From Leptodactylus fallax (taxonomy: Eukaryota > Chordata > Amphibia > Anura > Leptodactylidae), in contig CAMRHE010001076.1 of the NCBI GenBank assembly GCA_947044405.1, forward strand, positions 168,601-232,600: DNA of 64,000 nt, in the 5' to 3' direction. Below are positions 24,301 to 37,200 of this stretch, one piece after another. The position numbers and the translations under genes were made by a program. Each line of letters starts with the position of its first letter. Position 1 is the stretch's first letter. The notes beneath the pieces were generated by a model that was not told where the DNA came from, searched no databases, and worked only from the letters and a program-made list of their open reading frames with translations.

Positions 24301-24717
24301 CCGGCCTTCTGCCATGCCTATTGACAACTTAAAATTACTGAAAAGGAAGCAATGTCAAGCACAGGAGTTTGGTACATTAGAAATTACCTATTTATGTCCT
24401 GCTGTGTTTTCTGCAGAGATAAAACTGCGGCCTGGATTTCTTTAAGTTCATGTTTTTCTTTTCCACACTGTGAACACGGGCCATGAAAACCTATCAAATA
24501 GAATAACATAAAGATCAGTCTTGGTTCTGTATCGCCACCTCCTGGTTCTTGTTGAAACGACTACTGCTAAACTTATAGTAAAGCTAAAATCTGTGCTAAT
24601 CAATAAATGTAATAAAACAGAGTTACAAAATAATGTATATACTGTTATACCATGTCATTCCATACAGAATACCCTGTTTGTAAAGATATGGTAATAGAGT
24701 ACACATATACATGACCA
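21381..24717. other. no gene recognised 3' of OSBPL5
   Basis: This is where the final OSBPL5 exons (coiled coil and membrane anchor) would be expected. I searched both strands for a hydrophobic C-terminal segment ending in a lysine-containing tail and saw none. Fragments of the 'GGGCATTATATTGTGTGG' repeat occur at about 24,120-24,270. Confidence 0.4.
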
Positions 24718-24864
24718 TTATATATATAGGAGCGGTATAATCGAACCGTCATCATCAGAAGATTCATGTCTAGGCTCAGGCGTGGAACAGCTGCTCTCCG
24801 TGGTCTGGCTGCTAATGGACGGCTGCTCGCTGGCTTTCCGATGTCGCCCTTCTTGGGTTCCTCT
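24718..24864 (-). CDS. OSBPL5: OSBPL5 coding exon 19, last recognised
   Basis: After the acceptor TTCACTAG the frame reads [40 protein letters not shown] and SIIPLLYI, then TAA at 24,718-24,720. The HRKASEQPS...TESS-STPE part matches human ORP5 after its ORD. The only GT that would keep an ORP5-like D-G end is GACG|GTTCGA near 24,743, a poor donor. Either that donor is used and this exon ends earlier, or this transcript stops here and lacks the membrane anchor. No clear AATAAA was seen just downstream. Confidence 0.75.
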   Translation of the reverse strand, partial: RGTQEGRHRKASEQPSISSQTTESSCSTPEPRHESSDDDGSIIPLLYI

Positions 24865-27058
24865 CTAGTGAAGTAAATAAGGAATCAGTCTCAAGTCTTA
24901 TGTTCTGACAGATTCACTGGATATCATTGGGCTATTTTCAGTAGTTATGTAAGAATGTCTCAGTGGTGTTATCCATAGAGGTGTTATCTTCTATTGTAAT
25001 CCTGTTTGTGATGTAAATTAAGTGATTGTTGCCTACAGACTTGGCAAGTGTCAGTCTATCATTAGAATTGGAGCCCAGAGTGAACATTGCAGGATATTGT
25101 ACTTTTTTAACACATAGTCAGCGACGTGGAAAATTAAAAATAAAATCATCAAAAATTCTTAAACATGTTTATATGAAAAACTTGGATTAAAAATAGGCTA
25201 ATTTCTAACGTAGATGCTTCTACCTTGTGCTGGGGGTCAGCCCGCGGGGCCAGCATACTGGTCAGGTTCCTCTTCACGGTTTGCAGAATTCCGTCCTTCT
25301 CGTATTGTGCAATGTCAGTCAGAGGATGCCAGGGGCGGGTGCTGCAGAATCCATGACATTTAATACATTAGTCAGATGCTGCACAAATCTCCCCGGAGGG
25401 GGCGGAGCAGCACAGATAATAGATGCCAATTTATTCCTAATTATGGTAATGAAATTATTCATGTTCTTATATTGTCTGACAAGGACGTTTTATCTCATCT
25501 CTCAATTTTTGTGATGATTTGGCAAAAGACTTTCCCATTGAGCTTTTCTGTACGAACTTAGAGACGTTTCCAAAGTTCTAAGTCAAAGTCATTTTAGAGA
25601 ATTTGCACATTCGTGATATGAATTCATTTCAGCAGCCACAACATCTGGACTTCCTGTAGTTATACTTAGAGGATTATTTCCATCTTGGCAAATCGCTCTC
25701 AAGATGGGAATAAACGCTATTAAGTCCCAAACCCTAGGGTGGGGTTTAAGGGAACAGCCGAACAGTGCTGGTCTGTGTTGTTTCCATATATTCTATAGGG
25801 GTGAACTGGAGTTGAAGACACAGCATAGCACAGCAGGCTACACTGATTCCATAACTTCAGCCATTACAGAAACAATGTAGCTCACAATGTAGCTACAAAC
25901 AACGTAGAACAGCTGCGTTTCCTTAACTCCCCTTACCAGGAAACGGAAGAGAAGGCGCTGTAATACCGAAAACTTGTTCTGTTCTGAGTAATCCTTGTGA
26001 CAACGCTTTCTTCTCAGGTTTGTCAAAGGGCCAAATGGTTATTTGGAGATGGGGACATGAACAGATAATATTTGGCAATACAATGTGACAAAGAATTATC
26101 ATATCAAAAAATAGGAGTGAGGACCCTGCACGTGAGAGCTTAAAATCTATGATATGATGAGGACTAATACACATGCCCACAGTATGGCAGATCTATAATA
26201 TGGCACCTGTAGAAATCTATGTGTCCACATTATACCTTTGTGTGCCAGGACTACGTTCATAGTTGGTGTATATTTGAAGCATCATTTATGCCAGTTTTTC
26301 AGCATAAATGATGATAACGGTGCCAAGGACTGATGGCCCCACTCCCAGCACACCCTCACCATGAGCCCTTTTCTGAAAGTGGCATAAAAATGCCACTTGC
26401 GACAATTTTTGGATGGCACAAAGTGACCCTATGACAGTGCTGAATAAATAGGTACTCTCCAGGACACAGACTGAATTGGTGGAGTTCTCCTTTAAGAGGT
26501 TACTCACTCTTCATGCTTATAGCGCCATTCTGCAAGGATGTCGTCATAAACAAAGAGCTGTGGACTCCACTCTTCATTTGTTTCCTTCCTCTCCTTTGCT
26601 GCCTTTCTTTGAGCGTCCTCTATAATGTACTTTTCGTCAGTGGCCTGTCGTTGGTTTCCATCATTGATCGCGCTGGTCACGTGTTGCCAGAGTCTGCAAC
26701 AAAGACAACTTTTAACTTGTATCGACAAATCCATTAATTATCCCTCCAAAACTGCATTTAATTATAACTGCTTTCTGTCCTTCGGTCGCCATGGTAACTT
26801 GATATTTGCTAGTATTATATGTTTAATTGCAGTTACTAAATATAGATATAGAAGAGGCCTTGACTGCTGGAGTGAGTAATACAACAATCACTTCCGCCAC
26901 CAGTCATGAAACGCGTGGGCCCGTGATCAGTTACTAGTTATAAAAGCAGAATGTATGACGCTATAGGGGATATGTGGCCAATTAAGTCAAAGATATTAGA
27001 ATTATCTTGTATAATATATAAGGAGTTACTCACAACAGAGTATGTTACCTCATGCCTG

Positions 27059-27089
<31 letters not shown>

Positions 27090-30000
27090 CCACAATGGCA
27101 CAAGCATCCTGAGCTGTTAGCTACAATCTTCTGATGTATCCTTTTTCAATTATGTCATAGAACAAGATTAAAATTAGCTGGTGCCTGTCTTTGACAACCA
27201 TCAGTCACGATACTCTGACAGCAGGACAGCATTGAGGAGTGTCCTGGAGCAGCTAGGGGATAAAGGCTGCTGTAGTGGACAGGAAGCCTGCCACAGAATA
27301 GAGATTGGGGATACTGTTGAGAAAATGTCAAGCCCAGCAGACGAGGAGAACAACCTGTGGAGAGGGAGACACCATGGCTGCAATGTGTCAGAGACATCTG
27401 GCAGCAGAGATGATGCATGGGAAGAAAGGGAGTCTCCCTGCCCACAGATGAGCCGCCAAAGAGATTGGTGTAGTTGTAAATGTTTGTGTGCAAGCAGTGA
27501 GACAGATAATGTGTGGGAGGAGAGGGAGTCTCTTTCCCTGCATACTCGAGATGAGATCACAAGCCAGGCCACAAAAAATACAGAGCAGATTAGTTGCAGT
27601 GGAGTGAAGACCCAGGCCTGACTGACCAGATGACCAAGGCCCAACAACAGGTTACAACTAGGCTGCAGACCTAAGCCCCACCACAGACCATGCCTAATCC
27701 ACAGGTGAAGACTAAGTCAAAGGCAGAGACCAGGCTTGAGGACATCAGTGTAACTTGGCTTATGGCTGCCATGTTATGAGAGACTGTTTATAGTGGATAT
27801 ATACTGTTTATGTCCCTTCCTGGCTTTATCTATGTCATTCCTAACCTGTATTATCTTACACACAATAAGGTTATACTTAAAGGGGCAATTTGTTATGAAC
27901 AGTATTCTTCTGAGGTTCGTTCCTTGACATTAAGCTTAGCACATGGCTTACTGCTGAAAAGACCACAAACTATCAACTGTTTTCTGTGTCGGAATCTGGT
28001 AACAAGTGTATAATATCCCTGCTGCGCCAACGCAGGGGGAAATGAAACATTGTACAGTACTCTCTGAAATCAAGGCTAATAGATGAGGTTCCTGATCATG
28101 GGACCCCTCTCTATTCGTTCAGAATTCCATATCAAAACTGCAGGAGAGATGCTGTATGAGGTCGCATAAAGTAATTGCATTGTCTCATTGATTTATTTCT
28201 GTAATTGTTCAGCCATCTTGAGGTTATGCTCCCACATAGCAGCAGCATTCCCGATGAAAACCTCGCCAATATGTGAGCGGTTTGCTTTTCAACTTGACTG
28301 CTAAAAAGGATTTCCCATAAACAATACAGGAAAGGGGATAGGTATCTGATCGCTGGGGGATTTGACCAGGTTTCATAAGAACAGTCCCCTGTGTGGCTGG
28401 AGCTGTGGTGTGCATGTTTGACCAGTGCTCCAGTCACTGACAGAGCCCTATACTGTGGCTCGGCTGCCCGGTGATCTACAACCCACGGCCCTTCAGTTGT
28501 TCCAATACTACAATAACCAGCATGTCCTAACAACCGCAGGCTTTACCTCTCTGATTCCATTTCCGTCTGCTCTTCGAACAGCACAATGTGACGTTTGAGC
28601 CGTTGTCTTCGGATCTCGGCGGTCGGATTCCAGAAGATGTCCCGGCTATCAGTGTGAAGATCATTAAGATAAACCTCTCGGTCCTGTAATGGGAGCACAG
28701 ATATATTGTCTTCGCCTCTCTGTGGCCGTGCTGTATACTAGTTGCTGTATGTCATCCCTCAATTACTAACTTTACTATAGCTGAGCTGCCATAATGAAAC
28801 ATACTGTATATACTCCATCTGTCCTTAGCTACCACTTAACATGCCCTCCCACAAGAATGCATAAAGAGAATCCCACCTGTCCGCATTATGAGAGAAGGAT
28901 GGCCCGATCATCAGGTTGGCATCATATCCTTAATTTGATAAGATTACTTTGCTATGTAGAATGAAAGGCCTGAACAAGTTGTGACCACCCAAAGGGTAAG
29001 GAGATGAAACTATTTGCAGCCAGTCTAGAGCTCCATAACCCTAAGTCTGAGGCCCCACGTTGTGGAAACGGAGTGTTTTTTGTTGCAGATTGAGCTAAAG
29101 TCAAGTCAAGTGGCTTGAAAAGGAATGGGAAATATAGTATTTGTATTTTTGCTTCTGTTAAATCCACTCCTGACTGTGTTTCAAAAACCGTAGCAAAATC
29201 TGCAACACAAAAGCAGCTTTTCTGCAACGTGGGGCCTTAGCCCCAAGAAATGTCTCCTACTGTGCATAAGATTCTCACCCAGTGTCCGTCTAGATTTGCC
29301 AGAACTTCACTGCCAGTCTTTATCTTCCCACATATCTGGTTTAATGTATCACTGCCCCCAAAGAACGGCTGAAAGATAAAGAGAAATAAGGATATAAGGA
29401 GTCAGTGTGTGTTATTGGTAGATATAGGGTTATTTTACACTGGGGACCACCATATTTGTGAAGCACCTCCACCACTTTGTCGGAGTAATACAGAAAAAAT
29501 GGGACATGGGCGACTCAAATATGAAAGATTCCACCTTTTTACTACTAAGGGTCAGTGGTATTTTTAACTTATGCCGGATTCAGCATCCAGTATTAATACA
29601 TGATCTGCATATCTGTAGATCAGAGCTCCAAAGTCCAGACCTTGTAGTTATGATATTAAGGTGGATATTTGGAGTCAGAGGGAGCGGAGTGGTAGACCCT
29701 GATAATCTGTTAATATGAATAGAGTGCTTTGCATTAGGGCTATGACATTTTGGGCCCCTTAGACTGGCCATACATATTAGATTTTGGACGGCCTCCATGC
29801 AATCCCACCATCAACATTTATACATGTGTTACAATCTTTATTTTACAATCTCCTTGAGAAAATGATTTCCTATAAAACAGTAGAGTGCGGGTTCACAGGT
29901 AACTGCTTTGAGACAATTTCATTCCCAGACTAATATATTTCTAGATACACAGCCACTGAATATGAAGCCATGCCGCTGCTCACCAGTCACACTAGTTCTC

Positions 30001-33000
30001 TTTACACCTGACAAAGCACTGACAGGTCAGACATGACCTGAAATATCTCCTGCTGTAAATGTAAATTACTTCTGCAGGATTTCCAGGCCAGGAGTAGTGG
30101 ATGTTACCGATCACGTGCAGCTTTTTTGGCTAGTCACACGCTGTATAGACAACTACTCTCTGCCTAGGACTCCTGCACTCCATCTGCTATAGAGAGAAAT
30201 ATATAACATGCTGTAACCTCCAGCAATGTCTAGAGGCGTCCATCACCCAATGTTTATTTCACAAGAAAAATAGATATGTCTCCTTTAGGATATTTTTCTT
30301 ACCTTTAATTTAAACTCCAGCTCTGTTATGTATCTGGTTTTCTCACATTCAATTGTAACTTTTCCCCCAAGCTCCATTGTCATAGTGCCATAGAGAAGTC
30401 CTAGTAAGAGATATGTTTTTGAAGGATTTTCATTAAAATATAGATGTCATCCACTCCTGCCCCAATTAGTTGCCCTGATGGATAGTCTGTATTATACTCC
30501 AGAGCTGCATCCACAATTCTGCTGACTGCTGTCTAAAACAGTCATCAAGCTTGTCGTCAGACTTACCCTTAAAGCCTGGATAAGCACATCCTAAAATGGA
30601 AATCAAGAAAACAAGCTTTGTGCAGACATTGAGCCAAGTGTTGGGGAATCTTCGCTCTGGAGCTTGCAGAATAGTGAGCACAGCTCTGGAGTATAATACA
30701 GGATGTAACTCAGGATCAGTACAGGATAAGTAATGTAATGTATGTACACAGTGACTGTACCAGCAGAATAGTGAGTGCAGCTCTGGAGTATAATACAGGA
30801 TGTAACTCAGGATCAGTACAGGATAAGTAATGTAATGTATGTACACAGTGACTGTACCAGCAGAATAGTGAGTGCAGCTCTGGAGTATAATACAGGATGT
30901 AACTCAGGATCAGTACAGGATAAGTAATGTAATGTATGTACACAGTGACTGTACCAGCAGAATAGTGAGTGCAGCTCTGGAGTATAATACAGGATGTAAC
31001 TCAGGATCAGTACAGGATAAGTAATGTAATGTAGTGCACCAGCAGAGGGGCGCCCGTACACAGTGACTGCACCAGCAGAATAGTGAGCGCAGCTCTGGAG
31101 TATAATACAGGATGTAACTCAGGATCAGTACAGGATAAGTAATGTAATGTATGTACACAGTGACTGCACCAGCAGAATAGTGAGCGCAGCTCTGGAGTAT
31201 AATACAGGATGTAACTCAGGATCAGTACAGGATAAGTAATGTAATGTATGTACACAGTGACTGTACCAGCAGAATAGTGAGCGCAGCTCTGGGGTATAAT
31301 ACAGGATGTAACTCAGGATCAGTACAGGATAAGTAATGTAATGTATGTACACAGTGACTGCACCAGCAGAATAGTGAGTGCAGCTCTGGAGTATAATACA
31401 GGATGTAACTCAGGATCAGTACAGGATAAGTAATGTAATGTATGTACACAGTGACTGCACCAGCAGAATAGTGAGTGCAGCTCTGGAGAATAATACAGGA
31501 TGTAACTCAGGATCAGTACAGGATAAGTAATATAATGTATGTACACAGTGACTGCACCAGCAGAATAGTGAGTGCAGCTCTGGAGTATAATACAGGATGT
31601 AACTCAGGATCAGTACAGGATAAGTAATGTAATGTATGTACACAGTGACTGCACCAGCAGAATAGTGAGTGCAGCTCTGGAGTATAATATAGGATGTAAC
31701 TCAGGATCAGTACAGGATAAGTAATGTAATGTATGTACACAGTGACTGCACTAGCAGAATAGTGAGTGCAGCTCTGGAGTATAATATAGGATATAACTCA
31801 GGATCAGTACAGATCATCTGTTTTAGCAGCCTCCATGTCCGGAGCAGCTCTGCAGTTCACTGCTGTCTGTCCATTAGCAGCTTCAGAGATCCGGACATTG
31901 CTAGAACAGATGATATATGTGGAGTCCGAGTGTTGGAACCTGACAGACCACATATCGATGACCTATCCTGTGGATAGATCATCAGTATGAAAATCTGATT
32001 TAAGGCAGGACAACCCCTTTAAGCTGTTTCCTTATCCAGCAGTCAGCCATGTTTAAAGAAATATTTTCTGATACCTTTACAGTGTGCGTACGGCATGGTG
32101 ATGATGTAATCTTCATCCCGGGTCATGAATGTTAGCCTTGCTTTTCCATCTAGTATTGCTGACAGCGAGTTTCCTATAAAACAACACAGGTCTGTTAGGG
32201 TGCTGTGAGTACATTCCTAAAATACGACGCCATACAACATTGTACAACCCTCTGAGCCTTGGGCATAACCCTGTATACATCTGGATGCAGTGAACTCCCC
32301 CTAGTGGGGGCAGCAGGAAGTTGTTATGAGAGTATCACACTAAGCTGTTCAGTGCCGGGTGATTGAAAATGCATAGATAAAATCTGACAGTTCTGTATAA
32401 GTAAAGAATAACCCTCTGATATCCCTCTAATAGGTCTTTTTGGCATTTTCCAAAATCTAAATTTCAATGTCTTAAAAAATAAATAAATCCTTTCCCTGAG
32501 TTCAGACTTTCATGCTCAATTGTCCAGGGATAATTTATTGAGGCTCGTGGGATGAATCTTGTCAGGGAAAGTTTCTGCAAAGAGAATATCTTTTGCCATT
32601 TTGACTTATTGACATTTTGGCTTGTTTTTTATCTTTGCCATTCTCTAGGAATTGTCAGAGGATACATGACAGGGGATGTCACCCCGCTTGTGAACACTTA
32701 CATGGAGTGACAGAGCCCCTCGGGTCAGCGGATACTAGCGGAGGACGTATCCTGGAAGTCAGAGAGAATACAGTATATGGTTCTTGGAGGAGCGCACATT
32801 ATGCAAGGCTTTGTATGCTGCTACTGACCTTATATCTAATGCTGTGTGTACCCCAAGGAGATATGTAAGCCAGATGTATGCTGATATAAAGCACATAAAT
32901 CTGCAGATATCCAGCTCTGACCGCCAGTCTGTCACAGGTAAGACACCCTCTACCCCAGCTTTTGTTGTTGCAACATGGTCCAAGTCACAGTCACTAAATA

Positions 33001-34241
33001 CACCTCTCCTAAATACGCCGCCTGTTTTTGTGGACACAGGGGTCAGTGCATAATACTAACAGTCACATGAGGTGTCCACACAGCGCCACCTACAGGATCT
33101 ATGCCAGGCCAGGAGAATCTATTTTTAACCACCCCATTCTAGCATCTATCATGTAGTTACACAGCACAGAGTAATAATGAGCTAAAGAATTAGTGAAATG
33201 TAAGAGCAGGTAGTGACGATGAATGGCGCGGTTTTACATTTGCCTAATCGCTTGTTTCTGCGCCGTATAATTACATATCTGTAACAATAAATCAGGCAAA
33301 GTATAATGCACAAGTAGCTGTTCTGAGGCGTCGTCTCTCCTTGTGACAGTCCCTGGGGCTCGGTAATATTGCTGACAAGACAATCCCAAATCTTACTAGA
33401 CTCTGTGTTGTTTTCTGTATGATCATCAGATGTGCTGCGGAATAATACAGCCATTAATACTCATAATTATCTACTACATCAATGTAGCTTACAGAGGGCG
33501 GGGGACTATTGCAGTTGCTGTGCAGAGGTGGGCATAAACAGAGGGCTACAGCACAAGAATGTGAGTCCCTTATCCTCGAAAGAGCACCTTACATGGCCCA
33601 TTACATGTCTCTGAGTGCCCCATGTGAATAGAGTGATGGTGCACATGCTCGGTCACTGCTCCGTTCAATTCTTGAAGACATTGAGAATGACGATCTCCGT
33701 CAGCCCCATAGAAGTAAATGGAGTGGTGACTGAGTATGTGCGCTACTGCTCTATTCACATGGGGCACTTGGGAGCCCTGTTCTTATAACTGCAATGGTCA
33801 GGCCCCAAGGATCAGACACTTATCCCCTATCTTGTAAATAGAGAAGGAAATCTGATGTTCTCATTACCATAAAATTTTGATCTGGCCAAAATGCTCCCTG
33901 TGATGCAAAATCCATCCTTCCTGTTACTGACATGAAAGGCCGACACTGGTGGGTGATGACTAACCTGCAAGAAATATGATTGGTGAATAATGTAAACTAA
34001 ACAGAGAGACTATCTATCTATTTATATATCTACCTATCTCATATCTATCTATCTGTCTATCTATCTATTTATATATCTACCTATCTCATATCTATCTATC
34101 TATCTACCTATCTCATATCTATCAACACAAAATCTCTATCTATCTATCTATCTATCTATCTACCTATCTCATATCTATCTATCTATTTATATATCTACCT
34201 ATCTCATATCTATCTATTTATTTATATATCTCCTTCTTCTC

Positions 34242-34272
<31 letters not shown>

Positions 34273-37200
34273 CATATCTATCTTTCTATCTAATCCTAAA
34301 TATGTGGTACTCCAGAATTTCCAAGGTAAAAATATGAAGGACTTTTATTCCATGCAAATCAATGTAGGCTTCCTTTTTTAGGTGAGGATTGGGCCAAGAT
34401 TCAGTAGCCTGCTTCCACATCTTTTTCAAAAGGACATTGCTACTCTATCTATCTATGATATGTTGTCTGTCAATGGCAAAAAAACCAAGGAGAAATAAGT
34501 CAGACTTCCTTGAAGAAGACAGTTTTTTGTTCTACTTATAGCCTAGTTTTGTTCCTTCAGCTCCTATGCAGATCTATGTGTCTCCATGGTAACAGACTAC
34601 AGACAAATTATTTGTAGTCTGATTTTTTAATCATACTCCCTTCTATTCACCTGTCCTTTAATACCTGGATGTTGGTAAATAGTACGGAATATGTGTAAGG
34701 ATGTAACATACATCTGCAGGATCAGACTACACATGGGTAGTTTATTGTCTGTAACCATAGGGATACATAGGTCTGCATAGAAGCTGTATACACAAAAGGA
34801 TCATTTTATAAGGATATTTATAATGTTACCTTTTTATTATAGATGCACTGATGGTATACCGTTGCTGGTAAGCTCTGGTTATAAGCAGCATAATCTGAGC
34901 ACAGAAAATCACAATAATTCTGATTTACTGAAATAAGGTTCCTGCGTGCTGACATTTGCATTCGTTGGTGTGACACATACAGTATATAAATATCACAAGG
35001 TAAAGATGTTCCTCAGATAAGGGCAGCAAAAAATAATAGTGCTGTGCAGCAGCGGTCTGCACCCTGTGACTCCACTACAACTCCCAGCATGTCTGACACC
35101 TGCAGGTTTTAATCTTGGCTCTGGGATCCTCTCACTTCTATGCAGACCCCCAATCATTGCCTATAAATAATACCCCAAAATCCATTACCTGCTCTGCTAT
35201 GTAGAACGTGTGACTATTTGTCTGAGGGTGAAACCAGCAGCAGCGGAATTTCTCTCCCAAGATGGAGTTATACGGCTTCTTTATTCCCTATGAAAATAAT
35301 GGAATGAATCAGGAAAAATCTTGGCCTGTCTATCTAAGGCTGTGTTCACATTGGAGCAGAACAATGTAAGCCACGTATCTTTAAAATAATGGGTGCCAAT
35401 GGGGCCCAAAAGATCCCATTGTCTATAATAAGCAGGGGGGTAACTTGAGGGTATGGTGTATCTTCCCAATATGAGGAGACCAGTAATATAAATGATACAT
35501 TATAGTTGGAGGAGATTTATGTTACACCTCTGATAATGGGGTCCGATGGGTTTCCATCATTTTGCTGGATAAAAACGTCTTGCATGCAGGATTTTTGTGT
35601 CTGCAATATTTAGCAGATTCTGCGACAGAGGCCCCTTATGGATCTCCGACACAAACTTCTCAGTCCCTAATGATAAAACTAGATGACTTATAATTATTAC
35701 CTTTGGCTTCTTATAAAATCCCGACAAGTACCACTTCAGAACCTGCTTCATCCGACAGTAAGGATCGTCTTCAACTGCTGCCCTGCAATCAATATTACAT
35801 TACTTGTAAGATCAGAGAACGAAGCTCCGGCATCTCTGTTAATTATTATTATACTTATACATATTATGTGTCTTCCTGTATATACAATTCACACATAAAA
35901 GGGATGTAAAAACTAATGTACATTATATCAGTATGTTCTGTACTATATATAGAGGAATTCAGGGGGACAAAGCTCTTTCTAGCAGTCCTCCCTGCCCTAT
36001 CGGATATTAATAAGTCATCTAATTTAATGGACATGTATTTGTTCCAGCATACATGTTAAACAGAGTCCATAAACTTTATGTGAATAGAGCCTTATCAGCC
36101 ACAGGAATGAAGGGCGGAAACAGATATTGGGAGTGATTTTTCAATCTCTTTATTCCAGTTTTTTGGAGTAGAGGGATTTTATTGTGGCACACAAGGCCAT
36201 TTCTTGTGTTAAACATACGCCACTTATGAATGTGGGTGGAGCAGGTCGGGGCAGGGATGCCTTAGCCCATCATATTTATTATAACTCATACCAGTTTTTT
36301 GGTGGAAGGTCTAATGGAAATATACGGCGGTTCCCAACTGTGGTAGTTTATGTGGGTAATTTATGGATAGGCCGGTGCCTCTTCATAAATCGTCTATTTC
36401 CTTGTGGTAGTCGGGACCTTTAAGACTGATGTATGATACACCAGTATTAATAAATCTGCCCCATTGTCTTTCCTGTCTTTTGTGACACATGAAGCATTAT
36501 AAAGAACTTATCTGCTGAGGTCAGTATCATACTGCCCTTGTTGCTCTAGACATGTCAAGCTGAGCGGGTCGTAAACAAGGGGGTCAGTCAACAGTGACAC
36601 TATCACTCAACAGGCAACATACGCCAAGACCTGGCCATGCAGGTCTATGGATGAAGCTGGTCTCCCTGATAGGTGTATGAATGACTTGTAAGTATGTAAT
36701 GACTTGTCTACAGCTGGCAGGTCTGCGGATGAAGTTGGTCTATAGATGGCAGGTCTACGGATGAAGCTGGTCTACAGCTGGCAGGTCTACGGATGAGGCT
36801 CGTCTACAGCTGGCAGGTCTACAGATGAAGCTGGTCTACAGCTGGCAGGTCTACGGATGAAGTTGGTCTATAGATGGCAGGTCTACGGATGAGGCTCGTC
36901 TACAGCTGGCAGGTCTACGGATGAAGCTGGTCTATACCTGGCAGGTCTACGGGAAGCTGGTCTACAGCTGGCAGATCTGCGGATGAAGCTGGTCTATAGC
37001 TGGCAGGTCTACGGATGAGGCTCGTCTACAGCTGGCAGGTCTACGGATGAAGCTGGTCTATACCTGGCAGGTCTACGGATGAGGCTCGTCTACAGCTGGC
37101 AGGTCTACGGATGAAGCTGGTCTATACCTGGCAGGTCTACGGATGAAGCTGGTCTACAGCTGGCAGATCTGCGGATGAAGCTGGTCTATAGCTGGCAGGT

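Noticed and set aside
24726..24750. GGTTCGATTATACCGCTCC, resembling a tRNA T-arm/B box
   Set aside because: There is no A box or cloverleaf around it, and it lies in the end of OSBPL5 exon 19.
28132..28533. 133-codon minus-strand open frame near exon 16
   Set aside because: It overlaps hairpin-repeat sequence, lies outside the ORP5 frame, and has no recognisable domain.
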